NCBI GenBank assembly: GCA_009667805.1
Contig: CM019065.1
Coordinates: forward strand, 17,868,952 to 17,932,951
Source of the DNA: Leptobrachium leishanense
Taxonomy: Eukaryota; Chordata; Amphibia; Anura; Megophryidae
DNA: 64,000 nucleotides
Direction of reading: 5' to 3'
In this document: piece after piece, positions 45,054 through 55,982 of the stretch
Position numbering within the stretch: the stretch's first letter is position 1
Layout of the letters: the number at the start of each line of letters is the position of its first letter
Notes under the pieces: model-generated
The model's database searches: none
What the model was told of the DNA's origin: nothing
What the model saw: only the letters and a program-made list of their open reading frames with translations
Program-made: the position numbers and the translations under genes

Positions 45054-45590
45054 CTGGGGGGGCCATATCCACGAGCTGGGGGACCATATCCATGACCTGG
45101 GGCAAATCCATGAGCTGGGGCAAATCCATGACCTGGGGCAAATCCATGAGCTGGGGCAAATCCATGAGCTGGGGGCAAATCCATGAGCTGGGGGCAAATC
45201 CATGAGCTGGGCAAATCCATGACCTGGGGCAAATCCATGAGCTGGGGCAAATCCATGAGCTGGGGGCAAATATCCATGTGCTGGGGCCGTATCCACGTGC
45301 TGGGGCAAATCCATGAGCTGGGGCAGTATCCACGTGCGGGGGCAGTATCCACGTGCGGGGGCAGTATCCACGTGCGGGGGCAGTACCCACGAGCTGGGGC
45401 AGTATCCACGAGCTGGGGCAGTATCCACGTGCTGGGGCAATATCCACGTGCTGGGGCAGTATCCACGTGCTGGGGCAGTATCCACGTGCTGGGGCAGTAC
45501 CCACGAGCTGGGGCAGTATCCACGAGCTGGGGCAGTATATCCATGAGCTGGGGCAGTATATCCATGAGCTGGGGCAGTATATCCACAATA
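45054..45590. repeat. 18-bp minisatellite (ATCCATGAGCTGGGGCA unit)
   Basis: About 30 units of 17-20 bp. The left part uses ATCCATGAGCTGGGGCAA and ATCCATGACCTGGGGCAA; the right part uses TATCCACGTGCTGGGGCAG and TATCCACGAGCTGGGGCAG. With a unit of about six codons every frame can read as a hexapeptide repeat; I do not take those as proteins. Confidence 0.88.
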
Positions 45591-45620
45591 GACTGCCCTC
45601 TGGGCAGGCTTTACAACTAG

Positions 45621-46277
45621 TATATATATAAAAGGTAACATTATCCTTATGACTACAATAGTCAAACGCGTGAAATTAATAGGGTAATAAAAAAACGTTG
45701 ACCGATCCTTTTAGGGGATCCTTTTTAAAGGACATGATAGAACGACCTACTATTATTAACAGATGAGCACCTAATAAGAAGAAAATAGTACACAGTTGCA
45801 CTAATGAGATTAAGAAAAGTAACCATTTTGGATTGAACGAAGGCTTTTACAAATGTGGTACGTACCTGGCATGTAAAAGCACAGGTTCGAGAAAAAAACG
45901 TTGTTAACCAGTTTTCAGACTATAAGACTAAAAAACAATATAAACTAAAGGGCATTACATCATGTAGCTCAAAAAATTGAATTTATTTACTTATTTGCCC
46001 GTGTGGTCTGTATTATGTTGGGAGAACCACAAGACTGCTAAAGATTAGAATAATGGAACATGTTCGAAACATTCGGAAGGGTTTTGAAAAACACACAGTA
46101 TCAACCCATTTTAAAAGAAGTACACGACTGTTCCTCATTGAATCTTCAGTTTTGCAGGACGTTACTCCCAACTGGCGAGGTGAGGATTTTATTAAGATAA
46201 TTAGCCAAGTCGAAATGAGATATATTCCCTTGTTCCAAGAGGTCTTAATCAAGACTTCAAATTATGTCATTTCCTAA
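45621..46277 (+). pseudogene. PLE1 GIY-YIG endonuclease region
   Basis: After stretches with stops, GFYKCGTYLACK (the cysteine motif before the nuclease) appears at about 45845, then ICPCGLYYVGRTTRLLKIRI with the GIY-YIG-type core YYVGRT and the following Arg near 46020-46045. From 46053 an open frame runs EHVRNIRKGFEKHTVSTHF to TAA at 46275-46277. GIY-YIG nucleases nick target DNA for priming by the PLE RT. Upstream stops make the copy dead. Confidence 0.82.
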
Positions 46278-47220
46278 GGTAATTCTTCCCTCATTTCAAC
46301 TATTCCATAGGTCAAGAGATCCCATTATAATTAGAGATTTTCTTAACTACTATTTATTCCATAGGAGCTAAATTATCCACCTGTCCGTTTTTGAGGGCAG
46401 TTTCCATATTCTGCCCACCACAATTTTTATATCCTTCCATTTTAATATAATAATTTTATTCATAATATAATGTTTTATCTTCCCTGTAGTCAAAGATCCC
46501 GTTATTTATATTAGTTTGAAATATCCTCCTTCGAAGGATATTAGGACTTTTTAGTATGTTAGGGTATCCTCCTATAAATTACAAATGGATTACACTGTTT
46601 TTTATTTATAAGACATTTGATAATGTCGATCTAAGATACTCTAAAGTCTTTATGAGCCTCCTAGGATTGCCTGATACAGGTCTTCCTATATCCATCTTTG
46701 TATTGATGAAATAGGTCGATTATAATTTAGGATCATCTATGGATAGAAGAATTTCGTAGCAATATATAGTGTATAGGCTGTATTTTTGCCAAGTTGGTAT
46801 GTATCATTTTATGGTTAAGGTTTTTACGCAGGCCGTTTAAATAAGAGGTCTGTATTACCCCCTTTAAAGGTTGAATATGGACAATTTGATGAAGTCTGTT
46901 TTATTTAAGGTACTTTGCACTATCGGCAGCAAGGTTTTTGAGACTACATATTGGGTTTCACCCGAGTGCGAGATCGATCGCGGACTGCATCCTCGCTGTG
47001 ATTGGACGAAAGAACGGAAGTCTGTGCGGTCCAAGGTGGAACGCGGAAATGGACATCCACACACACCTACTGGTTAATGGGACGGCAGCCGCACCTAGGG
47101 CCCCCGCCCACCAACGCCGGCCGGACGATCACGTGGATCTGACGTCATTACATTCTGTTCCACTGGGTGTATAAATGTTACCCCCAATGGGGGGGTTCTC
47201 CCTATACTTTTGATTTTATT

Positions 47221-47262
47221 TTCCAACTCATGAAGCCCTACAGGGCGAAACCCGTTTTGGTT
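47221..47262 (+). ncRNA. degenerate hammerhead motif of PLE1
   Basis: CTCATGA (47227-47233; consensus CTGATGA, so one core G is changed), an extra A, stem II GCCC/GGGC with loop TACA, GAAA (47247-47250), and flanking CCAA/TTGG as a short stem I. The core change should abolish cleavage. The rest of 46278-47220 is PLE 3' region without a gene; a TA microsatellite follows at 47281-47312. Confidence 0.6.
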
Positions 47263-47276
47263 TATTCTTTAATAAA

Positions 47277-47313
<37 letters not shown>

Positions 47314-47759
47314 TATTTTTAATATTAATAGTAAACAAAAGAATCTTTTTTCATATTATTTTATGATGGCACCTATTTAGTTACTGAGTACTCCAGTGTT
47401 GGACTCTCCCAGGACCTGAGGACTACCCGGGACACCTAAGGACACCAGGGCTACATGACCGGCAAACCGCTGAGGGCTATCGGGTGAGCCGATTGAAACA
47501 CCCGCAGGCGAGGTGATCGAGCCTAACGAGGCTCCTGAAAGTGTGAGTGAGTCCACCCCCCTTTTCTTTTACTACATTGTGAAAGCTGGACTTCACTATT
47601 GTACATATTTTCCTCTTTGCTAGGAATATCTTAACTTTATATCACGACTATGAACTGTCACATTTACTGAATATCAGAACATATACAGGTATGTATGCAC
47701 CTTCAAGAAATATGAATTTTTCTCTATATCTTGTGAGCGCTAAGCACCTGCCGCTTGTT

Positions 47760-48260
47760 GGTTTCTTATGGTGCCACACTGTCTGCACCCACCCCATGTT
47801 TGTGATGCCACATCTGATGCTCCGCACCTCCAGGTTCCTCAGGCAGCCTGATCTCTCAACTTTTGCTCAGCGTTATGTGGGGGTTAATGGTTTCAAGCGA
47901 TGTGGGGCATGCAAGGCATGTCATTTTTTACCATCAACGATCAATAGGTATGAGAGTAGTTTTACAGGAGAACATTCTCAATCCAGGGTGAAATTACATG
48001 TCATACTTCCTTCGTGGTCTATTTAATCCAGTGTCCATGTGGTCTACAGTATGTGGGCCGCACTATTCGAAAGTTGAAATGCAGACTTTTAGAGCATCAA
48101 AACAAATCAGGAAAAATCTACGCACCCACTTAATTGTAATTCTTGTCCTAAATATGATGAGAAATTACTATTGTGTTTTGAGATTGTGAGAGGAGACTTG
48201 AGGGGGGGGATACAGAAAATAGGCTATCAAGAAGGGAGACATATTGTATACACTGGTTGA
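47760..48260 (+). pseudogene. PLE3 C-terminal fragment (cysteine motif and GIY-YIG)
   Basis: The frame encodes LRQPDLSTF, GVNGFKRCGACKACHF, YESSFTGEH and then, after a shift near 48000, LIQCPCGLQYVGRTIRKLKCRLLEHQNKSG. CGxCxxC followed by CPCGLQYVGRT is the hallmark of GIY-YIG Penelope-like proteins. Stops follow in the rest. No RT is present, so it is 5'-truncated; it lies directly after PLE1 and is a separate copy of a different subfamily. Confidence 0.8.
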
Positions 48261-48675
48261 GAACGTTGGAATCTGAGGGGTTAAATTGTGATATTGACCT
48301 CATGTGTTTTTCTGCAAGAATAATACTCATATCTATACAACTATTCCAGTGAAAGTATTGGTTGTTCATATCATTGTTAGCATATTTATAATGCGTTTTT
48401 ATTTTTATAAACGCGCTTTATCCACTGTGGCTTGACGATTCTGGGACACTAGGATTTATGAATCCGAGATTGCCCATCGACAATATGGCGGCGGGGACTT
48501 CACCGCCGATTGAGCGAAGATTTTGAAGGTTCTAATTGTCGACAGATAGGAACTGGATATGCGTCAGAGACAAAATCCGCAAGGAGACGGGGGTTAGTTT
48601 CAATGCTTTTTAATATGTAATTGTAATTGGTTAATTGTTGCACTTATGTATATAAGGGGGAGGACAGAAGAGACT

Positions 48676-48728
48676 TTTCTACGCTCCTGATGAAGTCTTG
48701 ACAGATGAAATGCGTGTTTAATTAAACT
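48676..48728 (+). ncRNA. hammerhead-like motif of PLE3
   Basis: CTGATGA (48687-48693) with an extra A, stem II GTCT/AGAT (one G-U) with loop TGAC, GAAA (48707-48710) and then TGCGTGTTT. Stem I pairing is weak. It sits about 0.4 kb after the GIY-YIG end, the same relative place as in the other PLEs. The stretch 48265-48675 holds no gene. Confidence 0.5.
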
Positions 48729-48799
48729 AAATGAATATTGTGGCGGCTATTCCATCATAAGAAGCACCTTCAGTTTGCAAATTCCTACAAGAAAGGAAC

Positions 48800-50340
48800 T
48801 GCAAAACTGGCAAGAACATTGTGTTTCATTTATCTGGGACTGGTACTGATATCTTTAATGTATGTTTGCAAACTGTGGTGGTCTGGGCCGAGGCCAGAAA
48901 AAAGAGTTTAGTTTCTTTCTGGTAGTGGGGCAAATAATCTATGGATTTACCCCAAGATATGGATTCTGAAGTTCAAGAACAATCTAGTTTTCATTGGTTA
49001 TTTCATACGATTGTTAGTTATGGTTAAAGATTGGTGAACTCCTTGCTCCTGGGAGGCAGGAGGGCTTCACCACCACAAGGGACACAGCACAACCCTCTGG
49101 CAACTCCTGCAGCCAATCACAGTCATTGACTGCAGTGGGACTGCCTGTACCCATGGCAGCGATGTCAATTGCGGACCATAGGAGTTGGAGATCCACGTGG
49201 CATGCCGCTACATGGCCACGCGGTGTTTAGACCCAACCAGTGGCTTTAAGTCATTGTTTAAAACCCCATATAGTTCCATGGCCTTGTAAAATATAGAATT
49301 GTGTTGCACCGAACTGGACTCTTTTTTTTATCTGTTTAATTTGGGTCAAGACTACTGTATAAATTAAGATAAGCTATCGCACCAACAGAAGGACAACCAG
49401 ATTTTCAGTATCCTGCAGGTGTCCTACAGTAAATCCAGCGTGAAGTCTGACCACAAAACGACTGGACCTTTACACAGATTTCCTTCAACAGCCCCAGTCA
49501 CACAATTCACTTTGAACGCCGCGTTCCAGTCTTCAAAGTATAAAACTACAAACAAACCAGCTTTATCTCGTCAAGTGGGGCCTAGATTTCCATCCCAAGG
49601 TTTAGAATCCGAACCCATGATTTAAGCCAAAAGCCTGACTTGAAGGAGACGTAATAGAACTGTTAAGGAATTTAATTCAAGTGCATTGTTACTCCAAATT
49701 TTTCCAATGCTGTTAGTAACGGACATGCGCATCCTTTGTAAAACCTGCAGATCCCAAATCTGTAACCCTGGTTTATATGGATTATGTTGGAACTGGGTTT
49801 TGGCCGTAGCAGACCTAAAAAACTGACTCTAAGCAACGAATATAACCCATATTGTGCTGTTCTCCAAAATAATTGCTCTACGGCTGTCACATTGTGCTTG
49901 GGGACTGAGCCTACAATGCAGTGACCTAGACAGAATGGTATTTGGGTCAAACTGGGGTTTATTGGTAGACTAGAATCTGGTAGAGTGCTTTCATTGCTGC
50001 TCTCACACATGGTTGTCTACACGTCAGTCATATCCCTAGACCGGGTGAGAAACATGGCTGAGGGGTTGAAATTTTGAACTATAAACAAGTTCTGTAGTGC
50101 CTGCACAGAATGATTGAATGGACCTGTGCGTATGCCTCAGTGGACCGCTGTCCAATAGTACGTCAGGGAGTGGTGGGGGAAATACCTGCAGAAGTGGTAT
50201 TGGACAATTACTTGCCACTCCATTATTTGGAACGGTTATGCAAGTACAGATTTTCCAATAATTTTCTTCACTTCAAAAATTAATTTTAAACTGCTCATCC
50301 TTCACCAAAACTGAAAATTTAGAAAGTAACCAAAATGATT
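48800..50340. other. no recognisable gene
   Basis: Short open frames on both strands have no family motifs. Part of this may be the N-terminal half of the piggyBac transposase remnant that is recognisable from 50345, but I cannot show it. Confidence 0.35.
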
Positions 50341-50344
50341 CTAA

Positions 50345-51045
50345 AGAATTTCCAATTGAGCTATGTGCCAGAAAGATATCAGCATAGATGAAGGTCAAAT
50401 GGCCTACAAGGGAAGGCTCACCTGGGTACAATACATTGCATCAAAGAGCACATTTTGGCGTAAAATCCTACATGCAATGCAAATTGTCAACTGGCTACAT
50501 CTGGAATTCAGTCATACACTGGAAAAGGGACAAAATTCAATCCAAAATGCAGCTACTATGGATAGCAACATCTTCCTGTACTTTAACTCATTGAGCAATT
50601 ACTAAATCAGGGCTATTGCGTTACGTCTCCTGAAATCTGAGTGTCATCTGCAAAACAAAACAGATGCCTACGTACCGTTAGAGCTAACCCAAGCGACATG
50701 CCAATGTGTTGCAATAAGAAGCTGAATACTGGAGAAATGGTTGCCTGGCAGAAAGGCAAAAATGGCACGCGATGGCATGACTAGGTGTGTGCCCAATGAG
50801 TACAATTAATAATACCGCCACTGTACGCACGAAAGGTGGGAAAGAAATCAAAGCCACAAGTAGTGATAGACTACAATAACACCATGGAAGACATTGACAG
50901 AGCCGACCAAGCAACGATTTTCTACCCATCAATGAGGAAACAGCAAAAGTACTACAAGAATATCTTCAGTTATTTTCTTGAGCAATGCCTACATTCTGCA
51001 AAAAAAAAGTGACATTCAGAAAGTTGCCGAATGCATCTTTGTGAA
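50345..51045 (+). pseudogene. piggyBac-type transposase remnant (5' piece)
   Basis: Frames around 50370-50600 read ISIDEGQMAYKGRLTWVQYI, then FGVKSYMQCKLSTGYIWN; the DE..M..FKGR...QYI..K...wG.K pattern with a catalytic Asp is the middle of the piggyBac transposase. At 50850-51000 follows PQVVIDYNNTMEDIDRADQ and YPSMRKQQKYYKNIF, the DYN..M..VD..DQ block with the last catalytic Asp. Several frame changes separate the pieces. The gene is cut by the hAT element at 51054 and a small C-terminal piece follows it. Confidence 0.7.
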
Positions 51046-51053
51046 CCAAACAC

Positions 51054-54000
51054 TAGGGATGAGCTGTTCGGTTCGATGTGTTCGGAGCATCGCCAGTTCA
51101 TATGTTCGCGAACTTCGAACATTTCCGCCAACAATGGACCACAATGCACTTTTTCCACTGGCCTGAAGCTTGTAATTGGCTACAGCCTGCACCTGACCAC
51201 AGTTTAGGTGCAAGACTTTGGGTAAATTTTGCCCAATCATGGGCTCAGAGTTACGTCCCGCAGCACACTATATAAGGCGTCCCTTGCAGCCCCACCACGT
51301 GTTTTTTGAGACGAGATTGTTGTGTTAGTGTGTTCTCACTGCCAGTCTGCCACCAGCTATTGGGGGGGGGGGGTCTCACTTCTACAAAATATCTGGGAAT
51401 TGTTGTAATTTTGTGTTCTCACTGCCACCCATCAGGGGGTCTCACTGACTTATAGGTGGTTTATGGGAATTGTAATCTGTGTCTTGTCACTGGCTGCCAG
51501 CTATCAGGGTGTCTCACTGAGTTATACCAGAGTTCTGGAAATCTTTATACCAGAGTTGAATCAGAGTTCTGTGGATCTTTAATCTATATATCACTCACCA
51601 TGTCAGAAATACCAAAAAGGACAGGCAGACGCTCTCAGACACAGATAAGAGGGCAAGCAGCCTCTCTGTCGGGTGTGCCTCTAGTCGTCGTGGACGTGTT
51701 GCATCCTCTGCAGGGGCATGCTTGTCCTTTCTAACTGGTGCTGGCCGTCTTAAGCAGCAGCAACACAGAGGATTTGGTGGATTGGCTAACCAGGCCATCC
51801 TCATCCTCTGCCAGCCAGGCTTGTATTGCTTTACAGTCCACCTCAGCTGCCTCTAATTCAGCCTCCATGTCCACAGCTACTCCTGGCATAGCCTCGCTAT
51901 CAAACACGGAGGAGTCAGCTGAATTGTTTGACTACAATGAGTGACATGCTGCTTGAGGATGTGCAGCAACTACAGTGCTCTGATTCAATCGCTGAGATTG
52001 AGGCAGGGAGTATAATCAACCTAGAGGAAGGGGGTGCCAGTGACACACAAATAACTGGCACTCATGTTGCCCCAGCAGCTGCAGCATACTGCCAAATAGG
52101 CTCTTTGACGAGGAGATAGGGGGTGATGATGACAACGATGATGTCACTGACTCCACCTGGGTGCCTGATCGAACAGAGGAGTCAAGTGAGGGGGAGGAGG
52201 CACAACGTCTTCTATGACCAACTGTAGCCAGTCCGAGCCAGTCTGCTCAGGTGCAGAGCGCTGTTGTCTCAAAGCACACATCCAGGAACTCTGCTGTCTG
52301 CTGGGAGTTCTTTAAGAAATGTGCAGCAGACCACACCGTTGCTATTTGTAATCTATGTCAGATGAGGATCAAGTGTGGGAAAGACACCGGACGCTTGGGT
52401 ACCACGTGCTTGAGGCGACATATGACCACCTGCCACGCATCCCGTTGGCGCAACACTTTGCGTAGGTCCTCCTCACCTGTCTCTACCCCCACTTGACTCC
52501 AACCTCCACTGACAGGGATGATGCTACAGTAATGGATGTACCAGGTCCTTCCTCACAATGTGACAGCATCCCATCAGCTGAAGATTTACGCAGTCAGATT
52601 ACGTTGCCCCAGCTGCTGCAGCGTAAGAAAAAAATATAGTTCTAAGCACAGCATCTAAATGCAAGCTTAGCAAAAATACTTGCACTGCAGCCTTTCCAGC
52701 TGGTGGACTCTGCTTCCTTCCGTGAATTTGCTGAATGTGCTGTACCACAGTGGCAGGTTCCAAAACGCCACTTCATTTCACGGAAGGCCATTCCAGCACT
52801 ATACCAGCATGTGGAAGACAATGTTATGGAGTCATTGTGAAAGGCAGTCAGCAGCAAGGTGCACGTGACTTTAGACTCGTGGTCCAGCAAGCATGGACAG
52901 GGCCGTTACATTTCCTTCACGGCACACTGGGTAACTCTGATTGCAGCTGGGAGGGATCCAAGACGGGGCTCTGTGCTGGAGCTTGTTCGTCCACCACGCC
53001 TCCAGAAAGCTGCTTGTATGAGGTCTGTCTGCTCCACCACCACCTCTCCCTCTTCCTCCTCCCCCTTCTGTCCCTGGCGAAGTGGCAGTTAAACCGACAT
53101 GTGACAGGGGTTACGCAATGGCTCAAGCAAAAAGATGCCATACTGTGCTTGAGCTGGTTTGTTTAGGGGATAACAGCCACACCGGGCCAGAAATTCTGTC
53201 AGCTCTGCAGGGGCAGGTACAGAGATGGTTAACACCATGCCAGCTTCAGCTGGAAATGGTAGTCTGTGATAATGGCAGCAACCTTCTCTCCGCCCTACGC
53301 CAGGGTAAGTTGACGCATGTACCATGCCTAGCACACGTCCTACATCTGGTGGTACAGCGTTTCCTAACCAGGTACCCAGGGCTGGCAGAGCTTCTCAGCC
53401 AGGCCAGAAAAGTCTGCAGCCACTTCAGACGGTCTTTCCCAGCAAGTGTTCGGATGGCAGAAATTCAAAGAAAATTCCACCTTCCCACAAACTGATCTGT
53501 GGCATGCCCACCAGGTGGAACTCAACATTAGCAATGCTGAAGTATCTGCACAAGCAGCAGAGGGCCATCAACGAGTACCTGTGTGAGTATGGCACAAGGA
53601 CAGGTTCAGGTCAACTTGTTGTTCCCCCCCCCGCAGTGGCTGATGATCAAGGATGCATGCACTGTACTGTCACCATTTGAGGAGGCAACGAGGATGGTGA
53701 GCAGGGACAGTGCATGCATCAGTGACACAATTCCTTTAGTGTTCCTGCTGGAGCGCACTCTGCAGGGAATTATAGATGTGGCACTAGAGGCAGAGCAGCA
53801 GGAGGAAGAGGAGGCCTTCCCTAGCTCTCAAGGCCCCAGTCTTTCCGCAGACAGTATTCATGCGGGTCCACCTCAGATCAGACAGGAGGAGGATTAGGAG
53901 GAATATTTAAGTAGTGGGGGCATTGAAGGTGGAGATTCCTCAAGGGAGGGTTTTGTGTGCCCAGAAACCCAAGGACTAGTACATGGCTGGGAGGAGGAAG

Positions 54001-54543
54001 TGCACAATGGGGTCATCCTCATTGACCAGGAAGACTCGGAAGCTAATGCCACCTCCAACCTACGCTGCATGGGCTCTCTTATCCTGCAAAGCCTGCTAAA
54101 GGACCCCAGGATCCGTGCTATCAAGGAGAGGGATCATTACTGGTTGGCAAGCCTTCTTGATCCATGATACAAGGGTAAAGTTGCAGAGCTCATCCTGCCC
54201 GCAGAGGGAGGACAGGATGAAAAAACTTGAGGACGCTCTAAAGCGACACTTGTGTAACACCTTTCCAGGCACTGTTGCCGACGCTAAAGGCCCAATTTTA
54301 AAGCACTTACATCCAAAGCCAGCATAAGTTAGCCAAAAAAATCACTAAACGTGTTCTGCTTGTCCTAAAATGTCTCCTCTTTAAATACAGACTGCCGCCC
54401 CAAGGAGTTTATGAATAGATTAAAGGAAAACTGTTTACAGTCATTTGAAACGTCATTTTTTGTTTTTAAATGTTTCTATACATCCTACAAATCTGCCACT
54501 TCACGGGCAGGTTGGCAGCACGGGGGTGTTCGGCTCATCCCTA
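51054..54543 (+). mobile_element. hAT transposon with decayed transposase
   Basis: The ends are TAGGGATGAGC and GCTCATCCCTA in inverted orientation, flanked by the 8-bp duplication CCAAACAC (51046-51053 and 54544-54551). At 3490 bp it has the size of an autonomous hAT, and carries a BED-finger transposase gene (about 51600-54330) with frame breaks. A 13-base G-run lies near 51361. It landed in the piggyBac remnant. Confidence 0.92.
51600..54330 (+). pseudogene. hAT transposase with BED zinc finger (frameshifted)
   Basis: I place the start at ATG 51600 (MSEIPKRTGRRSQTQ). A serine- and acid-rich N-terminal region (to about 52240) leads to a BED-type finger AICNLCQMRIKCG...CLRRHMTTCH (52349-52440, C-x2-C...H-x4-H). 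Then come the RNase H-like blocks VTLDSWSSKHGQGRY (52862), MVVCDNGSNLLSAL (53257), CLAHVLHLVV (53329) and PTRWNSTLAML (53509), and late DPRIRAIKERDHYWLASLLDP (54100-54167). At least five frame changes or stops break it, and the C-terminal dimerisation motif is not found. The enzyme would cut and paste the surrounding element. Confidence 0.85.
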
Positions 54544-54551
54544 CCAAACAC

Positions 54552-54655
54552 CATTAATGGCTTTGAATAGAGCTGGACGCCGTGCTGTTGGCATTGTCAA
54601 CTTGGAAACCGACTGGTAGTCACTTCATGTACTACATCCCACCAACAGAAAAAGT
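54552..54655 (+). pseudogene. piggyBac-type transposase remnant (3' piece)
   Basis: Directly after the hAT duplication, one frame reads GSHFMYYIPPTEK, matching the G.H....iP.t.kk step near the C-terminus of piggyBac transposases. It thus continues the piece ending at 51045. Confidence 0.5.
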
Positions 54656-55430
54656 GAGTCGCGATTAGATATTATAGACACAGATACATATGTCTGTGTC
54701 TATATATTTGTATATATACAAGTGGCCATGCCGCACAGCTGACTAGTAAAAGCCTCAGTTCCTGGTGTGTTCCAGAAAATTAAAATGTTTGTCCCTTTCC
54801 CCTCTTGAAGGGATATCACAGGCTGTTGCCGAATAGGTTCTTTGATCTGCATATGGGTGGGAATTACCCATTTGCGGTAACTGAAGGTCCCTTGTCCCGT
54901 TCCTGCATGAGTCCACAAGCATTTCACACCAAGGAGCTTTTTCCACAGACTCAGCACCTTGTAAGTAGTCACATCATTTGATCGCAGAGACGATCTTGGG
55001 ATGACAATTGATATTACAGCTGTGCATTAAAATTAAAGAAGCTGTGAACGGAGCATGCCCATGAACTATCGGGCGGGCTGTACCATCCATGGTCTGTTCT
55101 TTTTGAATGAACTGGAAAACCTATATATTCTGAGTCCAGCAGGGGCTCAGTGCTTTTGTCCACTTGGGGTTCACGTAAGAAGTGAGGATTTGGCCCGTGT
55201 TTCCTATCTCCAGCCACAGGAGTCACAGATGTCCTGTTAGGTTCTGTGTTGTAATCCTTTTACATCCAGTTAACATCCAAACAGCAGCTCTGGGAGGCTA
55301 TTCTGACATCTTGCAAACAAATTCAAGCAGAAACTGTCCAAAACTCACAAGTTCAATGGATGCAAGACTTGTGAAGCTGCCATCAAATAAGGGGTCCTAT
55401 GTTAAAATGTAACATGACCTGTTAAAATTT
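54656..55430. other. no recognisable gene
   Basis: A perfect hairpin ATAGACACAGATA-CAT-ATGTCTGTGTCTAT-like lies at 54673-54704. The open frames of 60-90 codons on both strands have no motif I can name. Confidence 0.35.
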
Positions 55431-55439
55431 AAAAAAAAA

Positions 55440-55752
55440 AAAGTTAAAATGTTGTTCAAAGTTTGATTGAAATGGCTTTTGATTTCAGTAAATATGCTGC
55501 AAACACAACAAATGACAATTTTCAGTTCTTTACAACCTATTAAGTGTTTTGCAACTTACTGTGCGTAATAATTTTGAACAGTGCATTGTAAGTTTTTTAT
55601 TTTGAAAACAAAGCTGTTATCATTAGGTTTGTTCAATAAAATTTGAATTGTACTCTTAATAGTTGATAACATGAGAATTGTGCTGACTTGTAAACAATTA
55701 TTAGGTAAATGAGAAAAATATCATTTGGCATCATAATTTGGAGCAGGGTGTA
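55440..55752. mobile_element. right end of a Tc1/mariner-like element
   Basis: The segment ends ATAATTTGGAGCAGGGTG followed by TA (55751-55752), and holds the mariner-typical TGTGCGTAATAATTTTGAACA and TTCAATAAAATTTGAATTG stretches. Neither a left inverted end nor a transposase was found. Confidence 0.4.
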
Positions 55753-55982
55753 AGCTCGAGTCTATCTACCAAACAGTGAATTGTGGTGGGGTGCAGTCGC
55801 TGTACTGTTCCCCTATTTTGGGGTGAATAATAGAGTCTCAGACCAGCTCTGATTCAGGTATTAGGCATCCAGGGAAAAAGTCCTGGTCTGTGGTGGCAGC
55901 GTGACGAATAGTATAAGGAAAGTGGGTACAAGGATTGTGGGCAATGTAGTCAGTATTCCAGGCTGAGTGTAGACGGATACTG

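Larger units (their letters stand above)
44406..45620 (+). mobile_element. complete non-autonomous Helitron
   Basis: It starts TCTATACTATAAAAG after an A and ends in a perfect CTGCCC-TCT-GGGCAG hairpin, 10 bases, then CTAG, followed by T in the host. A|TC...CTAG|T with a 3' hairpin just upstream is the Helitron signature, and no target duplication is expected or seen. The 1215-bp element has no helicase. Its left half is GC-rich palindromic units, its right half an 18-bp minisatellite. The opening shares GTCCGTCGCC and GCGCATGCG with the Helitron ends at 31146 and 37506. Confidence 0.88.
33164..47280 (+). mobile_element. Penelope-like element PLE1, split by four insertions
   Basis: The pieces in order are an N-terminal region (33164-34066), more N-terminal region plus RT (34895-35842), RT motif C (37507-37573), post-RT region (44022-44405), and GIY-YIG end plus 3' region (45621-47280) with a degenerate hammerhead. 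The gaps are a CR1-like LINE, a Helitron/minisatellite block, the TTAA-bounded MITE containing DIRS-C, and a complete Helitron. At the TTAA and Helitron sites the PLE reading resumes on the other side. The 5' end is lost at the L1 tail, and the element ends in a TA microsatellite. Confidence 0.8.

Noticed and set aside
45054..45590. CRISPR-like array
   Set aside because: Units are contiguous and similar throughout, with no unique spacers, no cas genes, and a eukaryotic context inside a Helitron.
44840..45665. Open frames with hexapeptide repeats on both strands in 45.0-45.6 kb
   Set aside because: An 18-bp tandem unit without stops produces these in all frames; no start context or family supports a protein.
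54673..54704. Perfect hairpin as a microRNA candidate
   Set aside because: The stem is short with a tiny loop and sits next to a TA microsatellite; nothing else supports a precursor.
54700..55240. Overlapping frames of 60-90 codons on both strands
   Set aside because: No recognised motif, no splice context, surrounded by decayed transposons.
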